A DNA stretch of 64,000 nucleotides from Peribacillus frigoritolerans. GTDB taxonomy: Bacteria > Bacillota > Bacilli > Bacillales > DSM-1321. The notes beneath the pieces are model-generated. The model did no database searches. It was not told where the DNA came from and was given only the letters and a program-made list of their open reading frames with translations. The position numbers and the translations under genes are program-made. The stretch lies in contig NZ_JAUUTW010000022.1 in assembly GCF_030676415.1 (NCBI RefSeq), positions 37,332-101,331 on the forward strand. The letters run 5' to 3'. Below are positions 18,002 to 25,992 of the stretch, in pieces; position 1 is the stretch's first letter, and each line of letters begins with the position of its first letter.

Positions 18002-18940
18002 TTAATTATTTTCTTTCGCACTTAATGCTGCAAGGCTAGCAAATTCATGTACAAGTGTTGCTGCTAAAAGTGAAGTGATTTGACTAGGATCATATGAAGG
18101 CAGCACTTCAACCACATCATATCCTATAAAGTTAAAGTCAGTTAGGGAACGTATCATTTTTAATGTTTCAAAGCTGCTAAAACCACCTGCTTCTGGTGTA
18201 CCTGTTCCCGGAGCAAAGGAAGGATCAACGAAATCTATATCAAATGTCAAGAAACAAGGTGTGTTACCGATAGTTTTTCTAATCTCTTTCAAAACATCTT
18301 CAAATCCACGATCGGAAAGTTCACCTGTTGTAATCAAACGATAACCTAAATCAAGACTTGCCTGTAAATCCCCGGAGTGGTTTAGCGTGCCTCGGATTCC
18401 TATTTGAAATACTTTATCTGTCTGCAGCAAACCTTCTTCGTGTGCACGAATAAAAGGAGATCCATGCCAATATTTTTCCTCATAATATGTATCCCAAGTA
18501 TCTGTATGGGAATCAAAATGAATCATGGCTACAGGGCCATATACCTTTGCCGCAGCTCGCAAACTAGCTAAAGTGACAGAATGATCTCCCCCTAATCCAA
18601 TAGGTATGACCCCTTTGGACATTAATTCATTAATGGATTCCTTCATTAAATCATAACTACGATGGATATTATGAGGAATAACAGGGATATCGCCAATATC
18701 AATTGCATTCAGTTGTTCAAAAGGATATACCTTATGAATCGGATGATAAGGAAACAGGGTCATGGATGCTTGGCGAATGGCTTGAGGAGCAAACCTGGCG
18801 CCCACCCGAAAAGAAGCTGCTGTATCAAAAGGCATACCTACAATTGCTAGCTTTGCATCATGCTTTTGAGAAGGTAAACGCATAAAAGTTCCCGTTGTAC
18901 AAAACTCTGGCTTTACATCTGGTGTAAGTGGATATTTCAT
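18002..18940 (-). CDS. agmatinase/guanidinobutyrase-family ureohydrolase
   Basis: I start at the ATG at 18940, 6 bases after GGAGATG; an ATG nine bases upstream overlaps that site. The 312-residue product has the dimanganese ligands of the arginase fold: GLGGDHS, HFDSHTDTWD and TFDIDFVDPSFAPGTGTPE. The last motif fits agmatinase, guanidinobutyrase and guanidinopropionase rather than arginase. It would release urea from a guanidino compound. Length is nearer guanidinobutyrase than the 290-residue B. subtilis SpeB. As first gene of a permease operon under TetR control, a catabolic role is more likely than polyamine synthesis. Confidence 0.88.
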   Translation of the reverse strand: MKYPLTPDVKPEFCTTGTFMRLPSQKHDAKLAIVGMPFDTAASFRVGARFAPQAIRQASMTLFPYHPIHKVYPFEQLNAIDIGDIPVIPHNIHRSYDLMKESINELMSKGVIPIGLGGDHSVTLASLRAAAKVYGPVAMIHFDSHTDTWDTYYEEKYWHGSPFIRAHEEGLLQTDKVFQIGIRGTLNHSGDLQASLDLGYRLITTGELSDRGFEDVLKEIRKTIGNTPCFLTFDIDFVDPSFAPGTGTPEAGGFSSFETLKMIRSLTDFNFIGYDVVEVLPSYDPSQITSLLAATLVHEFASLAALSAKENN

Positions 18941-19061
18941 AAGTATCATCTCCTGGTTTTAAATGAAAATCTTTTCATGCAAATTTTACAAACACATAGT
19001 GTAATCGCTTACAACCTATAATTCATTAGATTACTTTTTATTTCTAACACCTACTCCCCTC

Positions 19062-19086
19062 ACTAACTAACGGTAGTTAGTATTAA
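19062..19086 (-). promoter_or_regulatory. putative TetR operator, copy 2
   Basis: TAACTAACGGTAGTTAGTAT is a near-perfect inverted repeat about 120 bases before the ureohydrolase start. It shares its core with the palindrome at 14790. Confidence 0.7.
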
Positions 19087-19216
19087 ACCAAATATAAACA
19101 AAGTTGTAAAAAAAGTCAAACTATTTTTTATTATCTATCAAATCCACCTTTTGATCAAAGTAGCCTTATCTTTCAATCCTGCCTCCATTAAAGTAAAGCC
19201 ACCTATTCTTGTTATA

Positions 19217-19257
19217 CGAACCTGCCCCTTTAGCTCCATAAGAAAAAGAGTTGCCAA
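19217..19257. repeat. dispersed hairpin repeat, left half
   Basis: ACGAACCTGCCCCTTTAGC then TCCATAAGAAAAAGAGTTGCC, a degenerate copy of the double-hairpin repeat. Confidence 0.5.
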
Positions 19258-19329
19258 AGCATCGCCCAGACTTTAGACAAATTCAAAGAAAATCAAGTAG
19301 GGAGTTGTTTTTGCAGCTCTGAGTTTATA

Positions 19330-19535
19330 GACAAAAGGGGTTTTACCTAAAATTTCAAAACAAAGTTGATTGGAATGGAAGGTGCGAGACTCCTGCGGGA
19401 AAAGCGCGTCGAGGGGAGACCCCGCAGGCGCAAGGCGCCGAGGAGGCTCCCCGACCGCCCGCGGAAAGCGAGTGCTTGAAGTGGAAATCGACGGTCGTGA
19501 TTTTATAAACCCTCATAAAAACTGAGACAAAGTAA
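19330..19535. repeat. GC-rich dispersed repeat
   Basis: Blocks in order: TAGACAAAAGGGGTT, AAACAAAGTTGATTGGAA, GCGAGACTCCTGCGGGAAAA, GGGAGACCCCGCAGGCGC, GCGCCGAGGAGGCTCCC, ACCGCCCGCGGAAAGCGAG and AGTGGAAATCGACGG. The GC content is far above the neighbourhood. Other copies: 14013, 39826 and 52740. No coding frame is conserved between copies. Confidence 0.85.
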
Positions 19536-19938
19536 AAAATTGCGCCTTAATGGAATAACACCTGAGCTTCTAATAGAATTTTACACAGTTTCTTAACAAA
19601 TAAGACCCGACCTTAGTTTGGTCCATCATTTTTCTGAACTTTGGAGACCCTATGGCTCCATAAAAAGAGCTGACAAAGCAGCTCCCTAACGTGCCTATTT
19701 TATATAGCCAGGAAAAGTTTCTACGCAAACTATACATCCAAGGCCCATAAAATCCCACTTTAGCATTCGTGTTATTCATCCCCAGGTCGATATTTTAAAC
19801 TCACTTTTAACAACTAACTAAAATTGTTCCTTATTTAATACAATGAGTGGACATGTGTGTTATATTGATGCCAATATTTTCACTTTATTGATTAACCAAC
19901 CACAGTTAGCCTAACGTCAGTTTAACAAAAACCGGAGT
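19536..19938. other. intergenic stretch with repeat debris
   Basis: GGCTCCATAAAAAGAGCTGA near 19650 is a decayed double-hairpin repeat. A 69-codon minus-strand frame here (19570-19779) runs through the repeat and has no ribosome binding site. Nothing else is seen. Confidence 0.4.
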
Positions 19939-20169
19939 TTAATGATCATTTTCCCTGTTTCTTTTTCCTTCAAAATATATGGATACCGATAGAACAATGA
20001 TTGCAAATAATACAATGTCAGATAACCAAAATAAGTCCCTATCAGTGATATACTCAACCATACTTAATATAGGAAGCCCGAATAGGAAAACTAAGAGTAA
20101 ACCATCTTTTTTACTTTGTTTCCTTTTTTCAAAGAACAATCCCAGTATTTTTTCAAAAAATAATCTCAT
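19939..20169 (-). CDS. hypothetical small membrane protein
   Basis: Start taken at the ATG at 20169 after GGCGGTG, giving 76 residues. A basic N-terminus (KILGLFFEKRKQSKKDG) precedes two membrane helices (about 20-37 and 45-64) and a charged tail KRNRENDH. Family unknown. It lies 55 bases after the lipoprotein gene on the same strand and may be co-transcribed with it. Confidence 0.55.
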   Translation of the reverse strand: MRLFFEKILGLFFEKRKQSKKDGLLLVFLFGLPILSMVEYITDRDLFWLSDIVLFAIIVLSVSIYFEGKRNRENDH

Positions 20170-20224
20170 TATAAAACACCGCCTTAATTTCCACTGTTCC
20201 ATGCCAAAAGACAGCCAAATTCAA

Positions 20225-20764
20225 TTAAAGTCCGCCGTCTAAACCATCAATTTTTATCCCTCTGCTCCAATCACGGGTGATTTTTAATTCATTATCTATG
20301 ATGGTTATCGTGAGCTCACCTTCTTTCTCATAAATTTCGGATGAATTCTCGTCATAAATCTTAAATACCGTTGTGTATGTGTAATCTACTGTGCCATCTT
20401 CATTTATACTTTGTTCTTCAAGCTTCACACTTTGCACTTCGATGCTTTTATTGATTTCTTTGGCTACCAGTGAAGGCATTGAATAAAAACGGTTAAGAAT
20501 TTGGGCATTATATTCATCTTCTGATAAATATCCTTTAATATTGTCTGCCATTTCATCAAAGGTTGGAGGATTGGCTGGATCTTTAATGGTATATCGTGCA
20601 GTATAATAACCTTTAAATAACTTTTCTGCCTCTTCCAATTTGACTACATTTCCCTCGTTAACAGGGTTCCTCTCTGTCACTTCACCGTTTTCTTTGACCA
20701 CTTCCTTGTTACATGCACCTGAAAACACAACGAATAACAACAAGAAGCTAAGAATTTTTTTAAT
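20225..20764 (-). CDS. lipoprotein, probably translated from an ATT start
   Basis: The lipoprotein frame opens at 20764 with ATT AAA AAA ATT, preceded by GAGGGTG at 5 bases. Read as (M)KKILSFLLLFVVFSGACNKE it is a perfect lipoprotein signal with lipobox SGAC. The first ordinary start in this frame, a TTG at 20743, lies inside the hydrophobic core and would lose the lysines. So either ATT is used, as in infC, or an ATG has mutated. The mature part of about 155 residues has an NTF2-like look (KLFKGYYTARYTIKD and TYTTVFKIYDENSSE). Role unknown. Confidence 0.65.
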   Translation of the reverse strand: MKKILSFLLLFVVFSGACNKEVVKENGEVTERNPVNEGNVVKLEEAEKLFKGYYTARYTIKDPANPPTFDEMADNIKGYLSEDEYNAQILNRFYSMPSLVAKEINKSIEVQSVKLEEQSINEDGTVDYTYTTVFKIYDENSSEIYEKEGELTITIIDNELKITRDWSRGIKIDGLDGGL

Positions 20765-20957
20765 TTCAGCACCCTCATTTCCTTTAAATTTCTTCTGTTC
20801 AAAATGAAATTCATTAGTATGAGCAGCTTATAGATGTTCAAAATAAGATAAGGGCGAATCACTGATCATCGAGGAAATAATAAAAAACAAAAAATATATT
20901 GAAATATCAATTTAATTTAGTTATAATACGATACGTTCTTAGTATTAGTGCTTATAT

Positions 20958-20990
20958 AATTTTTAGAAAATTTAATAATTTTCTAAAATA
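20958..20990 (+). promoter_or_regulatory. CodY-like boxes before brnQ
   Basis: AATTTTTAGAAAATT (20958-20972) matches the CodY consensus AATTTTCWGAAAATT at 14 of 15 positions. A weaker second box, AATTTTCTAAAATAG, follows at once. They lie 50-60 bases before the brnQ start, a position suited to repression when branched-chain amino acids and GTP are abundant. Confidence 0.65.
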
Positions 20991-21020
20991 GCAAATTTTG
21001 GTTTTCTCGGAGGGTTTATT

Positions 21021-22361
21021 TTGTCTAACAAGGTTCCATCTTCATTTATAGTAGTGATTGGGTTAATGTTATTTGCCCTTTTCTTCGGGGCAGGAAATTT
21101 AATTTTTCCGCCGATGCTTGGTCAATCAGCAGGTATGAATATCTGGTCAGCTAATGCAGGGTTTTTGGTTACAGGAGTAGGATTACCGTTACTTGGTGTG
21201 TTAGCACTTGGTTTTTCGGGAAAAGATGACTTACAATCATTAGCGAGCCGCGTCCATCCTGTCTTTGGTATTGTATTCACAACCGTTCTTTATTTAGCCA
21301 TTGGTCCATTATTCGCAATGCCTAGAACAGGAAATGTTTCTTATGAGATCGGTGTAAAGCCTTTTTTGCCTGAAGATTCTGGGCCACTGCCTTTACTTAT
21401 TTTCACCATCATCTTTTTCACGGTTTCGTGCCTTCTTTCGCTCAATCCTGCGAAAATTGTCGAAATTGTGGGGAAAGTTTTAACACCCATCAAGTTAACG
21501 TTCATTGGAATCCTGGTTGTAGTCGCTTTCGTTAATCCAATTGGGGATTTCCAAACACCGGCAGCACACTATATGGTTCAACCATTTTTCAATGGATTCA
21601 GAGAAGGGTATTTAACCATGGATACTCTTGCATCTTTTGTTTTTGGGATCATCATCATTAATGCCATTAAAGAAAAAGGTGCTAAAACAAAAAAACAAAT
21701 AATGATCGTTTGCGGAAAAGCAACTGCCATTGCGGCCGTCATCCTTGCTACCATTTATACAGCTCTCTCTTACATGGGTGCTTCAAGTGTCGAGGAACTT
21801 GGACGCTTGGATAATGGAGGCATTATCTTAGCAAAAGTCTCGGATTACTATTTTGGATCATATGGTGGGCTATTATTGGGATTAATGATCACAGTAGCTT
21901 GTATAACGACGAGCGTAGGACTCATTACATCTTGCTCGACGTACTTCCATAAGCTATTTCCAAATCTGCCTTACAAAACGATTGCAATAAGTTTATCCAT
22001 ATTTAGTGCAGTCATTGCCAATATTGGACTAACCCAGTTAATTGCCATTTCTGTACCTGTAATGACTGCCATTTATCCATTAGCCATTGTATTGATCTTC
22101 TTAACATTTCTTCATTCTTTATTTAAAGGAAGACCTGAAGTTTATCAAGGCAGCTTACTTTTAACATTCATCGTCAGTTTATTCGATGGATTAAATGGAG
22201 CAGGTGTACACATTTCATTCATCAATGATTTCTTCACTACAATACTTCCTATGTACGAGGCAGGACTAGGGTGGATCATCCCCGCTATTGTTGGGGGATT
22301 CATTGGGTATGCCAGCAGCATCTTAAAGTCGAAATTCGGTCATAATCACCAAATAGATTAA
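21021..22361 (+). CDS. brnQ: branched-chain amino acid transporter, BrnQ family
   Basis: The 446-residue protein has about twelve membrane segments and the BrnQ opening LFFGAGNLIFPPMLGQSAG. It takes up leucine, isoleucine and valine with Na+ or H+. Start is a TTG 7 bases after CGGAGGG. It is monocistronic, with CodY-like boxes upstream and a good terminator at 22376. A B. subtilis counterpart would be BraB or BrnQ. Confidence 0.92.
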   Translation: MSNKVPSSFIVVIGLMLFALFFGAGNLIFPPMLGQSAGMNIWSANAGFLVTGVGLPLLGVLALGFSGKDDLQSLASRVHPVFGIVFTTVLYLAIGPLFAMPRTGNVSYEIGVKPFLPEDSGPLPLLIFTIIFFTVSCLLSLNPAKIVEIVGKVLTPIKLTFIGILVVVAFVNPIGDFQTPAAHYMVQPFFNGFREGYLTMDTLASFVFGIIIINAIKEKGAKTKKQIMIVCGKATAIAAVILATIYTALSYMGASSVEELGRLDNGGIILAKVSDYYFGSYGGLLLGLMITVACITTSVGLITSCSTYFHKLFPNLPYKTIAISLSIFSAVIANIGLTQLIAISVPVMTAIYPLAIVLIFLTFLHSLFKGRPEVYQGSLLLTFIVSLFDGLNGAGVHISFINDFFTTILPMYEAGLGWIIPAIVGGFIGYASSILKSKFGHNHQID

Positions 22362-22375
22362 AGGATATAAAATCG

Positions 22376-22403
22376 GTCCAGGAATATTTCCTGGACTTTT
22401 TTT
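22376..22403 (+). terminator. terminator of brnQ
   Basis: GTCCAGGAA-TAT-TTCCTGGAC followed by seven T. Confidence 0.9.
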
Positions 22404-22437
22404 ATTTTCTGTAGGTCGAATTATTCTCTTGTAGGTT

Positions 22438-22770
22438 TCAATTTACGATGGTCTCACCGTCTTTTATAGCACTGACCTTAATTTCATAATCCTCCATGCC
22501 ATGTTTTTGGGCAATGAGGGACATGGAGTGTGCGATTTCATTCTGCCTTTTTTCCTCCATTGGCACTTGAACTTTGATCGTTTTGTTATCCGTACGGACA
22601 CTGACCGCTATAACCTCATAAAGATCGGAAACCTCACTGCTTTCATCCATTAAGGCTTGGATCTGTTCTTCAATCTTTTGATTGTCCAGGTGGTTGGAGA
22701 CAAATAAAAGCGAAAGCGTACATAAAAGCACACCCACTCCTAGAATAATTCGTTTTTTATATTTCTTCAT
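22438..22770 (-). CDS. hypothetical membrane-anchored protein
   Basis: The 110-residue product has a basic N-terminus (KKYKKR), one hydrophobic segment at about 8-25 that may be a signal anchor, and a soluble outer part with EVIAVSVRTDNKTIKVQVPM and KHGMEDYEIKVSAIKDGE. The pattern resembles the beta strands and helix of DUF4030-like domains, but too weakly to assign. GGAGATAG precedes the ATG. Downstream it converges on brnQ. Confidence 0.6.
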   Translation of the reverse strand: MKKYKKRIILGVGVLLCTLSLLFVSNHLDNQKIEEQIQALMDESSEVSDLYEVIAVSVRTDNKTIKVQVPMEEKRQNEIAHSMSLIAQKHGMEDYEIKVSAIKDGETIVN

Positions 22771-22924
22771 TCCCTATCTCCTTCTTCAATAACTCCTGGA
22801 TTGTCGTGGTGTTAACGTATTGATATTAACCAATATACCATAAATTGTAATATATTATAATAATCCCCCTTAAATTCCTAAAGTGTCCAGTATCTCAACA
22901 TGAAAAAAGCTGCCATAAAGGCAG

Positions 22925-23098
22925 CTCCAGAATGAAAGAAAAGCAAGTTTCCCTGCAGTTTTTATTTAATAAATGTTCCAGCTTGTTTTCAGAAATCCAC
23001 TCCCTTTCCGCCGACAGATTGCCAAGCCTCCTCGCCGCAAGCATCTAGCGGGCTCTTGACCAGCAGTTATTCGGCAGGAGTGTCGCAAAAGTCATGTA
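22925..23098. repeat. GC-rich dispersed repeat, second-half type
   Basis: AAGCAAGTTTCCCTGCAGTT, then CACTCCCTTTCCGCCGACA, GCCAAGCCTCCTCG, GCAAGCATCTAGCGGGCTCT and TTATTCGGCAGGAGTGTCGC. The same series occurs at 35015-35235, and part of it, inverted, at 52645-52735. A degenerate block at 23115-23160 resembles the short repeat at 35278 and 39776. Confidence 0.75.
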
Positions 23099-23200
23099 AT
23101 AATCCCCTCGGTAAAATCGTGATAGGGATTCGGTAAGGTACCATTCCCAACCCCTTATTGTCGACATGTGAAGTTGATAGCAGGGATATAAAATAATTTC

Positions 23201-23722
23201 TTATTCATTCCGTAATTTCTTCAGCAATTGAAAAATCTGACCTCTATGATGTGATTCATGTTCAATCAAATGGTAAACGACCCATTCAGGTGTGACGTCA
23301 TATTGTTCAAGTACCCTCGGTTTACGCCAATCCGTTAGGTCCATTGTGAGAAAGTTTGAAAGAAATACTTCACGCACCTTATTGAGGCGGTAGAAATGTT
23401 CTTCGAATGTTTGTCCTTCAATGTGGCTTAGGGAGCCATCTTCAGCACGGCATCCTAATGGAAACAACGCGGATATTTCCGAATCCCATTCCGTAACAAG
23501 GACCTCCTCGTATAACCAATCTGCCTCTATCAGCGCTATGTGATATAACATCGAGCCAATCGTTTGCCTTTCATCTCTTTTTGAATCGAGTATATTTTGG
23601 CTGATTCCAGTCAATTCCGTTATAAGCGTACGGCGAACATCTTCTAAACACCATAGCGACCGCCCAATTTCCTCTTCATATCCCGGTAATGCAGATACCA
23701 GTAATGCTCTTCTCTCCACCAA
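23201..23722 (-). CDS. DinB-family protein
   Basis: The start is set at the TTG at 23722, 6 bases after GAGGAGG; longer in-frame starts overlap or precede that site. The four-helix DinB fold is indicated by the spaced metal-binding histidines: H in IGSMLYHIALIEADWLYEEV and HLIEHESHHRGQIFQLLKKL. Such proteins are metal-dependent, often thiol transferases or hydrolases. No partner gene suggests a substrate. Confidence 0.8.
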   Translation of the reverse strand: MVERRALLVSALPGYEEEIGRSLWCLEDVRRTLITELTGISQNILDSKRDERQTIGSMLYHIALIEADWLYEEVLVTEWDSEISALFPLGCRAEDGSLSHIEGQTFEEHFYRLNKVREVFLSNFLTMDLTDWRKPRVLEQYDVTPEWVVYHLIEHESHHRGQIFQLLKKLRNE

Positions 23723-23826
23723 GATCATCCTCCTCTTCATCAACGTACATTCTATTTAAAAGTGTTGTTTCCTTCTTTTATATGGAAAAACTAGTGAATA
23801 ACCTGCCTTTTAGGGCAGGACAACAA

Positions 23827-23855
23827 AAAGAGCAATCCTTTAGATTGCTCTTTCG
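23827..23855. terminator. bidirectional terminator hairpin
   Basis: AAAGAGCAATC-CTTTA-GATTGCTCTTT. It is about 50 bases before the short frame's end at 23901 on the minus strand. Confidence 0.65.
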
Positions 23856-23900
23856 CTTGTTCCTGATTTTTTCGTATGTCATCGATATCGTAGATCGAAA

Positions 23901-24059
23901 TTAACTCCCCAAAAAAAGATTGGCTCTCATCTCCTCAGATATACGCCTGCCCTGTAAATAATCCTGTTCCCGTTCTTGTTCAACCATCATACGTTGCTCC
24001 AGTTTTTGAGCATATAGTGCATAGCCGATTCCATGAGCCTGAAACATCGCTTTTTCCAT
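23901..24059 (-). CDS. possible 52-residue protein
   Basis: A minus-strand frame from the ATG at 24059 encodes EKAMFQAHGIGYALYAQKLE and a Glu/Gln-rich helix ending MRANLFLGS, and the hairpin at 23827 could terminate it. No ribosome binding site precedes this ATG. The frame stays open upstream to about 24085, so the true start may be lost or non-standard. It could be a remnant. Confidence 0.35.
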   Translation of the reverse strand: MEKAMFQAHGIGYALYAQKLEQRMMVEQEREQDYLQGRRISEEMRANLFLGS

Positions 24060-24324
24060 TGCCGACGTGTACGTTAATTCGAGAAAATTAATGAAGAATC
24101 AAATCCTTCCCATAGTAAATTTCGTACTCATCTTATCATTGAAAGAGATAACTCACAAAGTTGCTATGGCTCCATATTCACTGATAATTCAGATTTTTTA
24201 ACGAGTGTTTCTATCACCGTGTACATAAACGCCAAATCCCTCCATCTTCCTCTAATTTCCTTTTTTCATTCAAAAAGATAATCTTATTTGAGCATGTTGA
24301 TGGGAGTTGTTTTTTAAGACAAAT

Positions 24325-24359
24325 TAAAAATCCCATTAACAAATCTGTTGTTAATGGGA
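24325..24359 (-). terminator. terminator of the sda operon
   Basis: On the minus strand TCCCATTAACA...TGTTAATGGGA is followed by TTTTTAATTTG, right after the sdaAA stop. Confidence 0.85.
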
Positions 24360-24367
24360 CTGAATGT

Positions 24368-25243
24368 TTATTTATATGAACCGAAAATTTCCTTTGCCAA
24401 TCTACGCCCAGTAGGAGTCGCAGCCAGGCCGCCCTCAGCCGTTTCACGAAGTGCAACTGGCATGGTCAATCCTATTTTATACATGGCATCGATAACTTCG
24501 TCACATGGAATGCGGCTCGTAATGCCTGCAAGTGCCATATCAGCTGCCGTTATTGCGTTGGATGCACCCATTGCGTTACGTTTCACGCAAGGAACTTCAA
24601 CCAATCCAGCCACTGGATCACAAACCAATCCAAGCATATTTTTCAATGTGATCGCCATTGCTTCTGCAGCTTGGCTTGGCGTACCGCCGGCCAGTTCTAC
24701 TATCGCAGCTGCGGCCATTCCACTTGCCGAGCCCACTTCTGCTTGGCAGCCACCAGCCGCTCCAGAAATGGAAGCATTGTTTGCAACAACGAATCCGAAG
24801 GCAGCGGAAGTGAAAAGAAATTCAATCATCTCCGCCCGGGTCGGGTTTAATTTTTCTTTCACGGCAAATAATGTACCGGGAACAACGCCCGCAGAACCGG
24901 CAGTCGGAGTGGCACAAATCATTCCCATTGCTGCATTCACTTCGTTCGTTGCAACAGCTTTACTTACGGCATCCAATAATAAATTACCTGCTAGTGCCTT
25001 GCCCGACTTGATATAATTTTGCAAAAGAACGGCATCCCCGCCCGTTAGGCCTGTAACGGATTGCACACCTTTCAGACCTCTCTCCACCGCTTGTTCCATC
25101 ACTGTCAAATTCCTGTCCATCTTTTCAATGATCTGTTCTCTTGACAGGCTTGAGAACTCCATTTCTTGTAAAATCATGATTTCCGCGATTTTTACATTTT
25201 TACTTTCAGCAAGTTCAACCAACTCTGCTACATTTCGGAACAT
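24368..25243 (-). CDS. sdaAA: L-serine dehydratase, alpha subunit
   Basis: The 291-residue subunit carries the catalytic and 4Fe-4S part of the Firmicute two-subunit enzyme, which turns L-serine into pyruvate and ammonia. Conserved cysteines appear in GMICATPTAGSAGVVPG and GLVCDPVAGLVEVPCVKRN, the usual cluster ligands. It is the last gene of the IIC-sdaAB-sdaAA operon, 40 bases after sdaAB, with GGAGG before its ATG. Confidence 0.95.
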   Translation of the reverse strand: MFRNVAELVELAESKNVKIAEIMILQEMEFSSLSREQIIEKMDRNLTVMEQAVERGLKGVQSVTGLTGGDAVLLQNYIKSGKALAGNLLLDAVSKAVATNEVNAAMGMICATPTAGSAGVVPGTLFAVKEKLNPTRAEMIEFLFTSAAFGFVVANNASISGAAGGCQAEVGSASGMAAAAIVELAGGTPSQAAEAMAITLKNMLGLVCDPVAGLVEVPCVKRNAMGASNAITAADMALAGITSRIPCDEVIDAMYKIGLTMPVALRETAEGGLAATPTGRRLAKEIFGSYK

Positions 25244-25283
25244 GTTTTTACCTCCATATCTATGCCAACACTTTTAATGATGA

Positions 25284-25946
25284 TCATTCAACCATCCTAA
25301 TGACTTGCGACACGTTTTCCAATTCTTCAATTTCCTTCATGACATCGCCCTTGATTTTCTGATCGACTTCAATCACCATGAGGGCCATTTGACCTTTTTC
25401 TTTTCGTGAAACTTCCATATGTCCAATGTTAATTTCATGATTGGCCAATACTGTCGAAACGGAAGATATTATTCCAAACACATCGTTATGCACGACTAAA
25501 ATGGCTGGGTTTTCACCCGACAATTTAAGCTTGAACGTATTCAGCTCCGTTATTTCTATCGTTCCGCCGCCAATCGAGATCCCAACAAGTTCTAATTCTT
25601 TATCTTCGTCGAACAGTCTGATTTTGACTGTATTAGGATGATCCATCACAGTATCCTCGATTGTAAAGGAAACTTCCATACCGGCTTCTTCCGCTATCGT
25701 TAAAGAAGCAGGGATTCGTTCATCATCCGTATCGAAATCCAATATCCCGCCTACGACAGCAACATCCGTACCGTGTCCCCTGTATGTTTTTGCAAAAGAA
25801 CCATATAAAGAAATAATCGCTTTCTTCGGTTGCTTTCCGAATAATGTCCTTGCTACTCTGCCAATTCTGGCAGCTCCTGCTGTATGTGAGCTTGAAGGTC
25901 CAATCATGACAGGACCGATTATATCGAATGCAGATCTGTATTTCAT
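25284..25946 (-). CDS. sdaAB: L-serine dehydratase, beta subunit with ACT domain
   Basis: Start taken at the ATG at 25946 after AAAAGGGGC, giving 220 residues as in B. subtilis. The N-terminal part has the family motif GPVMIGPSSSHTAGAARIGR. The C-terminal 75 residues form an ACT domain (ILVVHNDVFGIISSVSTVLA), which probably binds serine. It pairs with SdaAA to make the active enzyme. Confidence 0.95.
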   Translation of the reverse strand: MKYRSAFDIIGPVMIGPSSSHTAGAARIGRVARTLFGKQPKKAIISLYGSFAKTYRGHGTDVAVVGGILDFDTDDERIPASLTIAEEAGMEVSFTIEDTVMDHPNTVKIRLFDEDKELELVGISIGGGTIEITELNTFKLKLSGENPAILVVHNDVFGIISSVSTVLANHEINIGHMEVSRKEKGQMALMVIEVDQKIKGDVMKEIEELENVSQVIRMVE

Positions 25947-25992
25947 CGTGTAATGCCCCTTTTCTGGCAAAAGTTTTGTTTAACCGTATTCA

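Noticed and set aside
19570..19779. 69-codon minus-strand frame
   Set aside because: No ribosome binding site, and it runs through decayed repeat sequence.
24214..24456. 80-codon minus-strand frame across the sda terminator
   Set aside because: It overlaps the end of sdaAA in another frame and the terminator hairpin.
24348..25016. 222-codon plus-strand frame opposite sdaAA
   Set aside because: Antisense shadow of a well-identified gene.
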